64,000 bases of DNA from Halichoerus grypus (GCF_964656455.1 NC_135725.1:54054012-54118011); one strand, 5' to 3'. Shown: positions 1 through 11,506, counted from the stretch's first letter. Made by a program: numbers and translations. The notes: generated by a model not told the origin, from the letters alone.

Positions 1-656
1 TGGCCATTCTTGTATAATCTCATTGCCACTTTAATTTGCATTTCCCTAATGACATATTATTGTAGAGAATATTTTCCTATGCTTATTTGCCATCTGTAAA
101 TCTTCTTTGGTGAAGTGTCTGTTAAAGTCTTTGGCCTACTTTTTAATCAGGTTGTTTGTTTTCTTATTACTGAGTTTTAAGAGTTTATTGTATATTTTGG
201 GTAAAAGTCCTTTATCAGATGTGTCTTTTGCAAATATGTTCTCCCAGTCTGTGGCTTATCTTTTCATTCTCTTGACCTTATCTTTCACAGAGTAGGAGTT
301 TTTAATTTTAATGAAGTCCAGCCCAGCAATTCTTTCTTTTATGGATTGTGCCTTTGGTGTTATATCTAAAAAGTCATCACCAAACCCAAGGTCATTTAGA
401 TTTTCTTATGTTACTCTAGGAGTTGTATAATTTTGCATTTGCATTTAAGCCTGTGATTTACTTTAAGTTAATGTTAATCATGTATATAAAGTCACTGACT
501 ACACTCTTCTTCTTCTTCTTTTTTTTTTTTTGCATGTGGATGGCCAGTTGTTCTAATAGCGTTTGTTAAAGAGGCTATTTTTGTTTCATTGCATTACCTT
601 TAGTTCCTTTGTCAAAGATCATTTGGCTATATTTAGGTGGGTGTTTCATTGCTATA

Positions 657-857
657 CTACACCATCTTGGTTACTATTATTTTATTGGTAGTCTCGAAAT
701 CAAGTAGTGTCAGTTCTCCAACTTTATTCTTCTTCAATATTGTATTGGCTATTCTGGATCTTTTGCCACTGCATATAAACTTTAGAATCAATTTGTCAAT
801 ATCCATGAAATAATTTGCTGGGATCTTCATTAGGATTGCATTGAATTCATAGATCAA
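657..857 (-). pseudogene. L1 ORF2 relic, first copy
   Basis: This 66-residue open stretch contains FICSGKRSRIANTILKKNK followed by a GELTLLDFET-like motif. It matches the L1 ORF2 segment just after the reverse-transcriptase domain, which reads as FIW-GKRPRIANTIL then GGLTLPDF in intact elements. The initiating methionine is only the first in-frame ATG of the fragment, not a real start. Its first half is repeated at 1724-1957. Confidence 0.85.
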
Positions 858-963
858 GTTGGGAAGGAGTGACTACTTAACAATAAAAATCTTGTCCCTG
901 AACATAGAATATCTCTCCATTTATTTAGTTTTTTGATTTTGTTCCTCAGAGTTTTGTAGTTTT
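796..963 (-). repeat. Source copy of 168-bp intra-L1 duplication
   Basis: This stretch is repeated at 1896-2063 at a constant offset of 1100 bases. I count 5 differences in 168 bases and no indels. Here it sits in its natural L1 ORF2 context. Confidence 0.9.
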
Positions 964-1723
964 CCTCATAAACATACATATTTTGTTAGATTTATACCTA
1001 AGTATTTCATTTTCTTGGGTGCTGTGCAAAGTATATTATGTTTTTAATTTCAAATTCCATTCATTGCTGATATATAAGAGAGTAGTTGACTTTTGTATAT
1101 TAACCTTGTATCCTACATATTTGTAACCAGTTTTTAGTTTCAAGAGGTTTATGCTGATTATTTCAGACATTCTACATAGATGATGATATCATCTATGAAC
1201 AAAGACAGTTTTATGTCTTTGTTTCCAGCCTGTTTACCTTTTATTTTCTTATTTTATTGCATTTTTTAAAGCTTCCTGTACAATGTGGACAAGTAGTGGT
1301 GAGAAAGGACATCCTTGCTTTGTTCCTAATCTTAGTGGGAAAGCTTGAGTTTCTAATCATTAAATACAAATTAAAATGTAATTTTTTCATGGATAGTGTT
1401 TATCAAGTTGAAGAAGTTCCCTTTTATTTCTAGGTTCCTGAGAGATTTTATCATGAAAGATGTTGAATTTTGTCAAATGCATTCTCTACTTCTACTGATA
1501 TGATTATCTGTTTCTTTAGTCTGTTGATGTGATGGGTACATTTTGAATTTTTGAATTTTGAATCAGTCTTCCACATCTGGAATAAATTCCACTTGGTTGT
1601 GATATAGCATTCTTTTTACACATGTTGGATTCATTTTCCTATTATTTTGTTGAATTTTCATTTATGTTCATGAAAGATATTGATCTGTAGTTTTCTTTCC
1701 TGTAATATCTTCATCTGGTTGTA

Positions 1724-1957
1724 TTAGGGTAATGCTGACATTATAGAATGAGTTAGGAAGTATTCCTTCTTCTTCAGCCTTCTGAAAGAGGTTGTAAGAA
1801 TTGGTATAATTTCTTCCATAAATATTTCATAAAATTCACTAGTGAACTCATCTGTGCCTAGTGCTACCTGTTTTGGAATGCTATTAATTATTGATTCAAT
1901 ATCCATGAAATAACTTGCTGGGATCTTCATTAGGATTGCATTGAATTCATAGATCAA
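1724..1957 (-). pseudogene. L1 ORF2 relic (reverse-transcriptase entry) fused to a duplicated segment
   Basis: Residues from about 20 onward (IESIINSIPKQ, then TDEFTSEFYEIF, then IPILTTSFRRL) match the conserved start of the L1 reverse-transcriptase domain, where intact elements have SPGPDGFTAEFYQTF and IPIL-LF. The first 20 residues (MIYEFNAILMKIPASYFMDI) are not in natural L1 order. They come from a 168-bp copy of 796-963 placed upstream of the reverse-transcriptase start. The chimeric frame is therefore an accident of that insertion. Confidence 0.85.
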
Positions 1958-2063
1958 GTTGGGAAGAAGTGTCTACTTAACAATAAAAATCTTGTCCCTG
2001 AACATAGAATATCTCTCCATTTATTTAGTTCTTTGATTTTGTTCGTCAGAGTTTTGTAGTTTT
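1896..2063 (-). repeat. Inserted copy of 168-bp intra-L1 duplication
   Basis: This is a near-identical copy of 796-963 in the same orientation. It separates L1 sequence that should be contiguous: ...attgattcaat on the left should continue into tctttaaaagacatagg on the right. It is followed by an inverted 17-bp match (2065-2081) to 1086-1102 and by a 10-bp inverted repeat at 2084-2104. Confidence 0.88.
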
Positions 2064-3125
2064 GTAATATACAAAAGTCAAAACTATGTCTTTAAAAGAC
2101 ATAGGTCTATTCAGGTTGGCTATTGTTCAAGATTGCATCTTTCAAGGATTTAGTCCATTTCATCAAGGTTATATAGTTCTTCATAGTATTTCCTTATTAT
2201 GCTTTAAATATCCATAGGCTCTATAATGATGTACCTGCTTTCATTTCTGATGTTAATAATTAGTGTCTTCTCTTTTTTTTTTCTTAGTCTGGCTCAATGA
2301 TTATTGATTTTATTCATCTTTTCAAATAATCAACTTTTGGTTTTGGTGTATTTCTCTATTGATTTCCTGTTCTCACTTTCATTGCTTTTGGCTCTAATTT
2401 CTATTATTTATTTTCTTTGTTTACTTTGCAATACTCTAGGGAATAATAAGAAGAAAAATAAATGTTTTGTTTTACCTTTACTTATTCCTTTTATATGCTT
2501 TCTCTTTCTTTATCTAGAACTGGATTTCTGACCTATATCATTTTTCTTATCTCTGAAGGACTTCTTTTAGTATTTCTTGCAAGGTAGGTGTAGTGGTAAC
2601 AAATTCCTTGAATTTTTGTTTGAGAAACTATTGCTTCACTTTTGCAGGATATTTTCACAGGGTACAGAATTCTAGGTTGGTGCATTTTTTTTTCTTTTGA
2701 TACTTCTAAATATTTTACTCCACTCTCTTCTTCCTTGCATGCTTTCTGAGAAGATGATATAAGTTTTATCTTTGCTTCTTGTAGGTAAGGTGTATTTTCC
2801 CCTTTGCTTTCTTTCAGGATTTTTAAAAAATCTTTGAATTTCTGTAGTTTGAAAAATGATATGCCTGTACTGTTTTTCTTAACTTTATTTATTACTATTA
2901 TTATTTTTTTTGGTGTTTATCCTGCTTGAAGTTCTCTAGTTTTCCTGGTTTTGTGATTTGGTGTCTGACATTAATTTGGGAGAAATTCTCAGTTCTAATT
3001 ATTTCAAATATTGCTTCTGTTCCCTTTTCTCTTTCTTCTGGTATTTCCCTTATGCATATATTTCACCTTTGTAGTTGTCCCACAGTTCTTTGATATTCTG
3101 GGTTTTTTTAGTCCTTTTTTTCTGT

Positions 3126-3308
3126 TTACTTTTTGCTTTCGGAGGTTTTTATTGAGATATTGTCAAGCTCAGCAATGTTCTCTTCAGCTGTGTTCCATGT
3201 AATAACTCCAAATAAGGCATTCCTTATTTCTGTGATAGTATTTCTGACCTCTAGCATTTCCTTTTGGTATTTTCTTAGAATTTCCACGTCTGTGCTCACA
3301 TTGCCCAT
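3126..3308 (-). pseudogene. L1 ORF1 coiled-coil relic
   Basis: This 60-residue open fragment contains EILRKYQKEMLEVRNTITEI, then RNALFGVI, TAEENIAELDN and SIKTSESKK. It matches the ORF1p coiled-coil stretch in which E-L--K-IEMLEMKNTLNEIKNA is followed by TAEERISELED-SIEI. ORF1p is the L1 RNA-binding chaperone. No zipper-to-C-terminus frame survives. The piece lies just upstream (minus strand) of the degraded ORF1 C-terminal region at about 2546-2840. Confidence 0.85.
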
Positions 3309-3371
3309 CTATTCTTGCATGCTGTCTACTTTATCCATTAGAGCCCTGACATATTATCCATAGTTGTTTTG

Positions 3372-3377
3372 AATTCC
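3372..3377. repeat. LTR target-site duplication, left
   Basis: aattcc, identical to 3909-3914, directly abutting the LTR terminus. Confidence 0.85.
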
Positions 3378-3908
3378 TGTCGACCTCTGAGAGTCAGGGA
3401 CCTGGGGCGGTGAAGGAACTGAGAAAAAGAGACGACAGTATAGCGAGGCACAGGGGACCCCGAGCTAACAGCCTGAGGTGCCGAGGCTTATTTTCCATAG
3501 TCTAATAAACCTTCTACAATGACAAAGGTCTATAATGATTTACAGCAGGGGCTTAGTAAGGCACATTCTCTCACGTACACAGGGTTAGTTAAGTGAAGCA
3601 GTGCGAGTGGAGAAGGAGTAAAGAAATCTGTAACTGGCTGTGATCAATTAATTGTAAACACCATTGTACTCGGACCTTAACACAGGATAAGATAACAAAG
3701 AAGGGAATGCACAGTGTGCTGTTTACAGCTGGCTTCGTATCTACAAAACATCTTCTGCTGTGTACTTTAGGACAGACCACACACATCCCAAGGGCATTTC
3801 ACTCTGATCCTTTCGGGTTATTTTTAACCCTGCAATCTCCAGTTTTCTGAGATCTCGGAGTCTGAATGAACATGCACCAGTGGTCCTTGTGGTGTTCTAT
3901 TTCCTACA
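3378..3908 (-). mobile_element. Solo LTR, betaretrovirus-like (ERVK/class II type), inserted in L1
   Basis: On the minus strand the element begins TGTAGGAAATAG and ends GAGGTCGACA, giving the TG...CA termini of a retroviral LTR. It is 531 bp long. It is flanked by a perfect 6-bp duplication, aattcc, at 3372-3377 and 3909-3914; a 6-bp duplication is typical of class II/betaretroviral integrases. L1 sequence resumes cleanly on both sides. The 3' part (tctctttttctcagttcctt, then caccgcccc) resembles the U5 style of betaretroviral LTRs. An AATAAG hexamer lies at 3492-3487 on the minus strand. No internal gag, pol or env sequence is present, so this is a recombined solo LTR. An embedded Y3 RNA-like segment is listed separately. 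Confidence 0.85.
3583..3676 (-). pseudogene. RNY3-like: Y3 RNA-like (Ro-associated Y RNA) segment inside the LTR
   Basis: On the minus strand, starting GGTCCGAGTACAATGGTG and ending CACTTAACTAACC, this 94-base stretch aligns without gaps to remembered mammalian Y3 RNA. I count 9 mismatches, about 90% identity. Conserved Y3 landmarks are GGTGTTTACAA, TAATTGATCACA, CCAGTTACAGATTTCTTT and CACTGCTTCACTT. The first four bases of Y3 (GGCT) and the terminal pyrimidine run are missing. Several mismatches fall in the paired end stems, so the Ro60-binding fold is probably weakened. Y RNAs are Pol III transcripts with promoters upstream of the gene, so this copy carries no promoter of its own. Short direct repeats, acacagg at 3577-3583 and 3680-3686, flank it and could be a target duplication from its entry into the LTR. 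Confidence 0.82.
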
Positions 3909-3914
3909 AATTCC
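3909..3914. repeat. LTR target-site duplication, right
   Basis: aattcc, identical to 3372-3377, directly abutting the LTR terminus. Confidence 0.85.
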
Positions 3915-4880
3915 CAATCTTAAAATCCAACATTCTTGTCATATCTGAATCTGGTTCTGATGTTTGCTCTGTCTCTTCAAACTGTGCTTTTTGCCTTTTA
4001 GTATGTCTTATAACTTTTTCTTGATAGTTGAGCATGCCATGCTGAGTAAAAGAAACCGTTGTAAATAGGCCTTTTAGTAACGTGGTGGTAAGATGTTAGG
4101 GGAGGTGAAGCATTCTATAGCCATATGATTAGGTCTCAGTCTTTCAATAAGCCTGTCCCTTGGGCTATAAACTTCACCAGTGCTTTTCAGTCCCCCACCA
4201 GTACCTTAGCTGGGGCAGGATGGCTAGATTGGGCTGGAATAAGTATTTTCCTTCTGCACTGTGTAAGGCTAAATGGCTCTGGGGTGGAGTATTTCCCCTT
4301 TCACCTGGAAGACTAGAGCCAGCTGAGGTTGCTTATTTCCCTTCCCTTAGGCCAGTTAAGTTCTGATAAGACACAGGCAGCTTAGGTTCTGATTAAATAG
4401 TTTCTCCTGGGGGCAGACCTTTTTAAGAACAGAATGGCCTGAGGTATTTCAAAATGGTTTCCTCCCTTTCCTTGTAGTATGCAGGAGGTTTTTTTTCTAA
4501 AGTGTTTACTGTGAGAACCTAGTTTGAGTCTAGAAGGTAAACCCCATGAAAGTGTGGGTTCCCTCCACTCTGAGTGATTTCCCTGGTTTTTCACTCTCAA
4601 AGGTGTACATGCTGAGCCTCCCGCAATTCATCAAATACAATTCTGGTTTCCCTGCCCTGACACTGGTTCCTGCCCAGGTTTCAGTGTATGAGTTTCTGCT
4701 CTGGTAAGTTATGATTCTCTGTATTCACTTGTTGGTCTTTCCAATTTGGGGGGCAATGGTTTGTCCCGTGACCTCACTTCTATTATGGATTTTAAAAGAA
4801 TTCTTAATTTTCCAGTTTGTTCAGACTTTTACTTGTCGTTAGGATGGGGTGGTGGCTTCCAAAATTTGGTAATGCTGATA

Positions 4881-5505
4881 TCTCTGACAAGCATTTCTAA
4901 CAGCACTGTTTTTACAAAATGTCCTTTCTCTATTATCTATTGGCACAGTGGTACTAGGGAGATAGGTTAAAGCAGTGCTATAACTTGAAACAATTAGGAT
5001 GTCTTGGTTGCAAATAACAGAAAACTCAAAATTCAAAAGGGCTTTAATAATGAGGACATTAATTACCTCATTCCAGAATCAGCCTAGAAGAAAGATAATA
5101 ATTCCAGGGTTTAGTTCAGAAGCTTACAAGGTCATCAACTGCCCAGGTTCTGTCTTTCTGCACTACTTATCTTCAATAGTAGTTTTTGTCCTCAGACTGT
5201 ATTAATGTCAATATCTTATTTTTTATATTGTAATAGTAATTCTGCAAGATGTTACATTTTGAAAAAATTGGTTATAAGGAATTATAACTAATTATAAGGA
5301 ATCTCTTTGTGTTATTTCTTATACCCCTATGTGAACCTACAATTCAAAATATAAAGTTCAATTTAAAAAACTGAGAAGTACAAGTAGCTTAATATTAGAG
5401 AGTAAATACTTATTTGAGGGTATTTGGAGGTGTGAAGAAAAATTGTTAGGATAGGGGCCTAGAGGGACTTAAAGTTTGTATTTTATCTTGCCAGTTATGT
5501 CATAC
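4881..5505. other. Intergenic, probably an unassigned old dispersed repeat
   Basis: No gene. The stretch ttggttgcaaataacagaaa near 5004-5023 resembles the start of a common ancient mammalian repeat whose family I cannot name with confidence. Otherwise it is AT-rich sequence without recognisable features. Confidence 0.4.
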
Positions 5506-5945
5506 CATTATGTTAAGTTTTAAATTGCTAGTGTAACAAATTACCATAAATTTAATGGCTTAAAATAACACAAATTTATTATCTTACAATTGTGGAAGTC
5601 AGTCTGAAATGGGTTTCACTGATTTTTTTTTTTTCCACGATGAAGATATCTGCAGGGCTATATGTATGTGATTTTTGTGGTAACTATAGGGAAAAATCTG
5701 TCCCCTTGTTTTTTCCAACTTCTAGAGATCACTTGCATTCCTTGGCGAGTAATTTTTCCCTACATTTTCAAAGCCAAGATAGTGGCATTTTCAGAGGTTT
5801 CAGTGACTTCGACCCCTCCTCCCTCTTTTACTTACAAGGACCAGGATAATCTCATCATTTTAAGATTGTTAACTTAATCACACCTGCAAAACCCCTTTTG
5901 GAATTGAAGGTTGAAACTGAGTACATGTAATACTAGGTGTTTTCT
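5506..5945 (+). mobile_element. MaLR/MLT1-like LTR remnant
   Basis: The stretch containing taacaaattacc, then atggcttaaaataacacaaa, then tttattatcttaca matches the sense strand of MLT1-type ERVL-MaLR LTRs (taacaaa-taccacaaa, tggcttaaaacaacac, tttattatctcacag). Downstream pieces such as cttgcattccttggcgagt and ggataatctcatcatttt follow in the expected order. It is old and partly deleted, and target duplications are not visible. The open frames at 5592-5877 are incidental to the repeat. Confidence 0.6.
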
Positions 5946-8900
5946 GTCTTGCAGTTGTATATAGTGGTATAATTTGCCTATTCCCCAACATCTTCCAACC
6001 CTGGGCCCAAGGCTGGACTCACCATAGAAACATTTAATGACAGAATTATTTTTGCTCTAGATTGATGTGCCAGATCACGGATGTTCTTTTAGTAATACTC
6101 CTGTGGACTTTGACATTTTGCTGTGTCCCAATTTTTGTTGCTTCAGAATTGGAATTATTTCAAAGATTCCAAACATGCAGATGTGCACAACCATATGTTA
6201 AATGGTGTGTAATTTTTACTGCCTCTTTTCAAACAAGCAAGATCCAATCGTGGTCTGTCTTGTATGAGACCGTTGTATTGAAAAGCCTGGGGTTCCTTAA
6301 TTCTCACTGGCTTGTTTACTCTGAAGATTCATTTAGAAAAGTAGGTGCTGATTGCAAGGGATTCATCTATTCTACTTTGCCTGGAGTAGATATTAATATC
6401 AAAATTGAAAACCTTCTTCTGCAGCACCAAATTTACTATAATTGTTCAAAGTGGAAAAACAATTCAGTATGATTTTTACATTTCTTTTGTCTTTAGCCAG
6501 GGAAAAATAATTTTACTGAAATTTTCCATATACAGGCTGTCATCTGTTCCTTTTCATCTCTGAAGGTGAAATATCCATAGACATGACTTTCAACATTGTT
6601 CTTTAGAGGTTTGTACAAAGGACTTATATAACCAGATTTATAGTTACATACTTAACTGCAGTGTAAAGGATTGTGATTTGTGGAATAGGAGTGATTTGTA
6701 TTAATCTTTCTCAGCTTTTCATAGTATTTTCCTATTTCAGTGAGATTAGAGCTTATATGAGATTGTCCTTGGATATTGCTGAACAGGACAGATACTATTA
6801 GTTAAAGCAACATAAGCATGCATTGTATTTACTTATTGAGTCTGTGTAGCACAAAGAATTTCCACAGATATTTCACCTGATCAGAAGATGTGAAACTCCA
6901 CCAAACTAATATGCTCCATGGCTTAACCAACTATACTGTCATTTCATGAAATTTTAACAAAGTTAACAATAAATTGTAAATGAGTTCAGTGTTATTACTT
7001 GCCATGGAGTAGCAAAAAGAGGTAGAAATGTGAAATGCAAAGCCAGTGAAATTAACATTTAAAGCAGCAATCAATGAAAGTATCGTTCAGAATCTCAATA
7101 TATGCTAGGCTCCTAGACATAGAATTCCTAAAGCAGAGCTTCTAAAATTTTGGCTACAATTTCTGAAAGGAGCACTGATACCTACTTGCTGACACTGTTT
7201 TAAATTCTCTTTTCAGAAGCTGAATAGTAATCATTACCTTACTACCATTACTTTGTAACTATTTGACATGATTTATCCCTGAATGTCAAAGAGATTTACT
7301 ATAATACCTTATCATAAATTTAGTAATTCCTTAGCATCCTTGGGATAATGGGGAGTTTTCCTACAGTCAAGTGTAATGTGAATGGTAGAGACAAAATGAG
7401 AATTCACTTCTTTGTTTTTAGGCCCCAAATATCTGCACTAAGATGCATATTCTCTTTTGGACAGTGCAAGAATTAGCTCCCCAGTACTAGACTGTGAAAT
7501 GTCTCTATACCTGTAGGGAGCTATGTTTTGTAACCAAGTTACTAAGGAGAGCTTATTTAGAGGAAAATATAGACCATAGTGAAGGAACACCAGAAACCAC
7601 CCATCCAGAGTAGCTGAAAGAATCAGAAAACAGAGATGGGGAAAACTGATAGCTGCTTTTTGACATTGGAATGGCTACTATGTCTAGCTCCTGAAGTTCT
7701 TACATATGGAATTAACATGAAACATGCTTCAGTCTAACATCAAGGCTTAGAAAATTAGAAGTCTCCATTGATGGACTCCTTACTAGGTGTGAGCTCTCTG
7801 CTCAAGTGTTAACTGAAAGCTGGATTGCCATTTTCCCAAAATGTTGTTGAAAGAATCGCCTATGTTGTGCAAAAGAATAGATTACAGGAATATGATCCTA
7901 TTTCTCTTTGTATTTCTATGATTACTCAGCCTAACAAAGGGAGAGGCTAAGGTATCCAACTGCCCAGTGAAGGGTAGAAGAGTCTGATGCCCCCATGAAA
8001 GAAGACTATCGAGATTCATGACAGGCAAATCTAGTTGAAGTCCATGAGAGTTGCCCCTAATTGTTCATGGCATATTATTCTGTTTGCTTGCAAATATCGG
8101 AAATAAACAATCTAGGCCATAAATACAACTCATTATGTTGATCTTTCTTCTGTAATGTATACTCCTAAACATTTTAATGTTTGATACCTTTCTCTTCTAC
8201 AAACAACAAAGCAGTTCTTTAAGAATCTTAGTCTTCTGAGCTTTAGATGTGCTTTGGTAACTTGTAGCTAAATCAGAATAATGATGGAAATAATTTAGTG
8301 CTATTATTTTTGTTCTCGGAGAATATCCTGAATTTGCTCCATAGGCCATCCTTAGGAGACTCTCTGATTATTTTGCCTGGTCCTTGAATTCTAGTGAAAT
8401 GCACACACTGGTGGTACTCTCTCCAACATGGCAGAGCTACCATGGAGTTCATAAATTTCCTAATTACTCTAAGAATTCAAGGAAGGATATAGACAGTGGT
8501 AAGACTTCTTAATAGTGCTACGTAGCAATCATATTAGTAACATAGGCCTAAGGAGGGAAAAACAATGTACAAGTTCTTGAATTGAGATACTAACTGGGGT
8601 TTCTTCAATGAGCTCTATTACTTTTATTTATTCTGTTCTATAGTTTCCTACTTCAATTTCTTCCTTTTCCCACTGATTGATTTTTTCCCTTAGTATCTGG
8701 CCAAAATGAGAGATTATCTCATATGACCCAATCCAGATTAAAAGTCTTAAAACAGACAAACAAAATGAGGTCAAACAAACATCTGAATTTAGAGTACATA
8801 TCCCCTGGATTTATATTATGGACTTTATCTGAAAGATTGAGAAGCATTCTTCAGTGTAATGAATTGAATATGATTGGGCTCTGGATTAAATCACTCTGTG

Positions 8901-11294
8901 TCATTCAACCAGAAGTTCAACTTATTACTGCACCTGATTCCATTTAAATTTTTTATGAGACACACAACTGGGGAAATTTGAAGCTGCTACCATTAGAGTA
9001 GAAGCCAAACACCTCCAGAGATGATTTTATGCAGTGCCATGCCACCCTGTACAATGAAAAATGCTATCAAGAACTATAAAATTATTTTAATATAGAAAAT
9101 AATTTAAAATAAAAAAAATCAAAGCAGACATTGACTGACATACTCCCTTTTAGTTGTGTGAATATACTTGAACATAAATCTAAAGACAAAAGCAGGTTGC
9201 ATAGTTTTATCTATACTTCCATGTGAATACCTGTTAGTATCTTGAGATCCTCAAGCAATGAATTTTGATATTAAAAATTTTAGAAGTATGTTTTGTTGCA
9301 GTAATTAAAAAAAACTGAAAATATCATATAAATGAGCATAATAGGACCCTCAATTACTAACATCAAACATCAACAATTAAAGACTACAAAGAAATCAAAT
9401 CACCGTTCTTTTCTATATTTCTCCTTTGTTCTTTTGAGAACTCATTTCTGGTTCAGTTAATCTTGACGTGACCAAAAGAATTGCTGGCAGTGCATGTTTG
9501 ATGGATGGCCTTGTGGCGCAAAATTAGTTTAACTTTCTTTCTAAATCCTCACATGTAGAGCATTTTTCTTTCCTACCTTCATGAGTACCATGCAATAAAA
9601 TAAAGTGGCCCTGTTATAGGAATGACAACGTTTAAAGTATATATTGACATAAAGTTTATTTCAAAGTGCTGTGTATTTTGTTATTTGTAAATCTAAGTTT
9701 TGCAACTTTAACTGTTCTCTCATGCCCAAAATAAAGTGTGACTTTGCTGAGAAGAAGAGTGAAACCCTTATCCCAAGAGCTAATGCACAAGAGTTTCACT
9801 TCTAGCAAAGGAACATCTATCTACAAAACTGGTCCCTCTGTTTTTCTTTAGTCATTGCAAAGTTCTGGATATGGTAAGGTGATTAAGAACCCTCTTTGTA
9901 TGAAAAATGGTCTTTAACCTAAGTCAAATGTTCCTACTGATGACAAGTTGAAGATACAAGCAAGTTTTGGCATTGCTGACTTTGCCGATTTGTGAAATCC
10001 AAGGGAGTTCCTCAACTCTTAGGGAAAGATGTCTGTTTTCTGAGGGCCAACTTACCTGTTAAACACAGCAGACATAGTGCCTCAGTCTGACCATAATTTT
10101 AGGGGCTCATTAAAATGTTTTAGAATTAAAAATTTTATTAGGAAAAATAAAGCTTTTAGTGAAAGAAAATGTTTTATGTATTAATATATTTGTTTTATGT
10201 CAATGTACTTTAAAAACCTAATTTTAATATTTTTATGGAGGAAGGAGCTTACAAATGCAGAAGTGCCTAAGACCCATGCAAGTCATAATGTTTCCCTGCT
10301 CACGTTGACCTATAAACATAATGAAAGAGAGCAAGGACAGAAAAAATGTTTTGTGTAATGGTATAATGTTATGTTTTAGATTCTGGACGTTCTAAAAATA
10401 AATTTCAGCCAATTTATCGATTATTTACTGAATGGGTACTAATTACATTCAAGTTGAAGTGGGAACTGTAATGTGAATATATCCCAGCATGTTTCAATTG
10501 GAGGTCAAAACATTGTTGTTTGCTGCATTCAGGAGAAAATTGCCATTCCACAGGACCCTGCTTCATCAGTCCGTTACTCGTTCAAAGACAGCACTGGTTC
10601 TCGACTTCATTGCCTTCCAGGTTGGATGAGATCAGTGATGATATGATTCTACTGCAATGTATTGCCCAAATCATTCATCTGAATGCAGCACCTGGTCCCT
10701 CTTCAATATTTTATGAAACAGAAACCTCATGAATAAAGCCACAACAACTACCGCTAGCAGATGCCAAATTCTTCCTAAGGTGGTTAAATGTACCTACATA
10801 CAAATTTCTCCATGGTGTTTCCTGGCACTATCTTGCTGAGGGCAGAACTTTGAATTGGGTATAAAAAAACCCTGATTCTTGTCTCTTGTCTCTACTGTCC
10901 CCTACGTTTCTTGACCTTGAACTAGAGACACATTCCATCTTGGATTTCATGTGTTTAATTTAAAAAAACAAACAAAAAACAGTAACTGATTTCTGGGATC
11001 TTTTCTAACTCGAAGTGTCAGTAATGCCATAAAACTATTAGATTGTTTTCCATCATGTCTTTATAGGATAGGTCCTTCCATTGCCTGGGTTCTGGACTAC
11101 AAATCAGCAATTGCTGGGATCTGCTACTGACAATGAGCCCTTGAAATTGTCCACAGATACATATATGTAAAATAAACATCACTTCCAGGTTGTAGCATAC
11201 CTGCCCACATTTTAGGAGGCTCCTTTATAATTGCTGTATGTCAAAGTTGCATAGCTCATATCCATGGGAAGTTTAGATATTACCCTTAAATAAG
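5946..11294. other. Repeat-poor intergenic stretch, no gene recognised
   Basis: About 5.3 kb of AT-rich sequence in which I recognise no repeat family, RNA gene or exon. The longest open frames (6062-6472, 136 residues; 8723-8947; 10520-10732) show no family motif, no splice-site pattern I can defend and no codon bias. The interval may hold conserved non-coding sequence, but this cannot be judged from one genome. Confidence 0.5.
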
Positions 11295-11308
11295 AATTGC
11301 ACTCTGAG
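11295..11308. repeat. SINE target-site duplication, left
   Basis: aattgcactctgag, identical to 11507-11520. Confidence 0.92.
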
Positions 11309-11506
11309 GGGCGCCTGGGTGGCTCAGTCGTTAAGCGTCTGCCTTTGGCTCAGGTCATGATCCCAGGACCCTGGGATCGAGCCCCGCATCGGGCTCCCTG
11401 CTCAGCGGGAAGCCTGCTTCTCCCTCTCCCACTCCCCCTGCTTGTGTTGCCTCTCTCATTGTGTCTCTCTCTGTCAAATAAATAAATAAAATCTTTAAAA
11501 AAAAAA
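11309..11506 (+). mobile_element. CAN-SINE (carnivore tRNA-derived SINE), full length
   Basis: It starts with the tRNA-related head gggcgcctgggtggctcagt, continues through the Pol III promoter-like region (ggctcaggtcatgatcc, then gggatcgagccccgc), a CT-rich body, and the tail aaataaataaataaaatctt followed by A's. The perfect 14-bp duplication aattgcactctgag flanks it at 11295-11308 and 11507-11520. The intact duplication and low divergence indicate a fairly recent insertion. The open frame at 11297-11485 is SINE sequence, not a gene. Confidence 0.95.

Larger units (their letters stand above)
1..4880 (-). mobile_element. Antisense L1 (L1M-like), internally deleted, carrying a solo LTR
   Basis: Read on the minus strand this is an old LINE-1 running 5' to 3' from about 4880 down past position 1. 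About 4880-3915 matches the mammalian L1M 5' UTR (for example the gtggtggcttccaa motif near 4850). About 3371-2546 is ORF1, including its coiled coil. About 2430-1 is ORF2, from the reverse transcriptase to the C-terminal region. The endonuclease half of ORF2 is missing: the reverse-transcriptase part joins ORF1 near 2430-2540. The body is interrupted at 3378-3908 by an LTR and at about 1901-2090 by a templated insertion. All frames are broken, so it cannot encode active protein. The 3' end lies outside the window. The match is to remembered L1 consensus; the subfamily is not determined. Confidence 0.85.

Noticed and set aside
3589..3786. Cysteine-rich minus-strand frame
   Set aside because: It runs through the LTR and the Y3-like segment and is non-coding.
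6062..6472. 136-residue plus-strand open frame
   Set aside because: AT-rich, cysteine- and hydrophobic-rich by chance, no family motif, no promoter or splice context; similar frames are expected by chance in 64 kb.
11297..11485. Leucine/proline-rich 62-residue frame
   Set aside because: It is a translation of a CAN-SINE; the same peptide pattern recurs at the other SINE copies (36036-36266, 38655-38897, 63322-63558).
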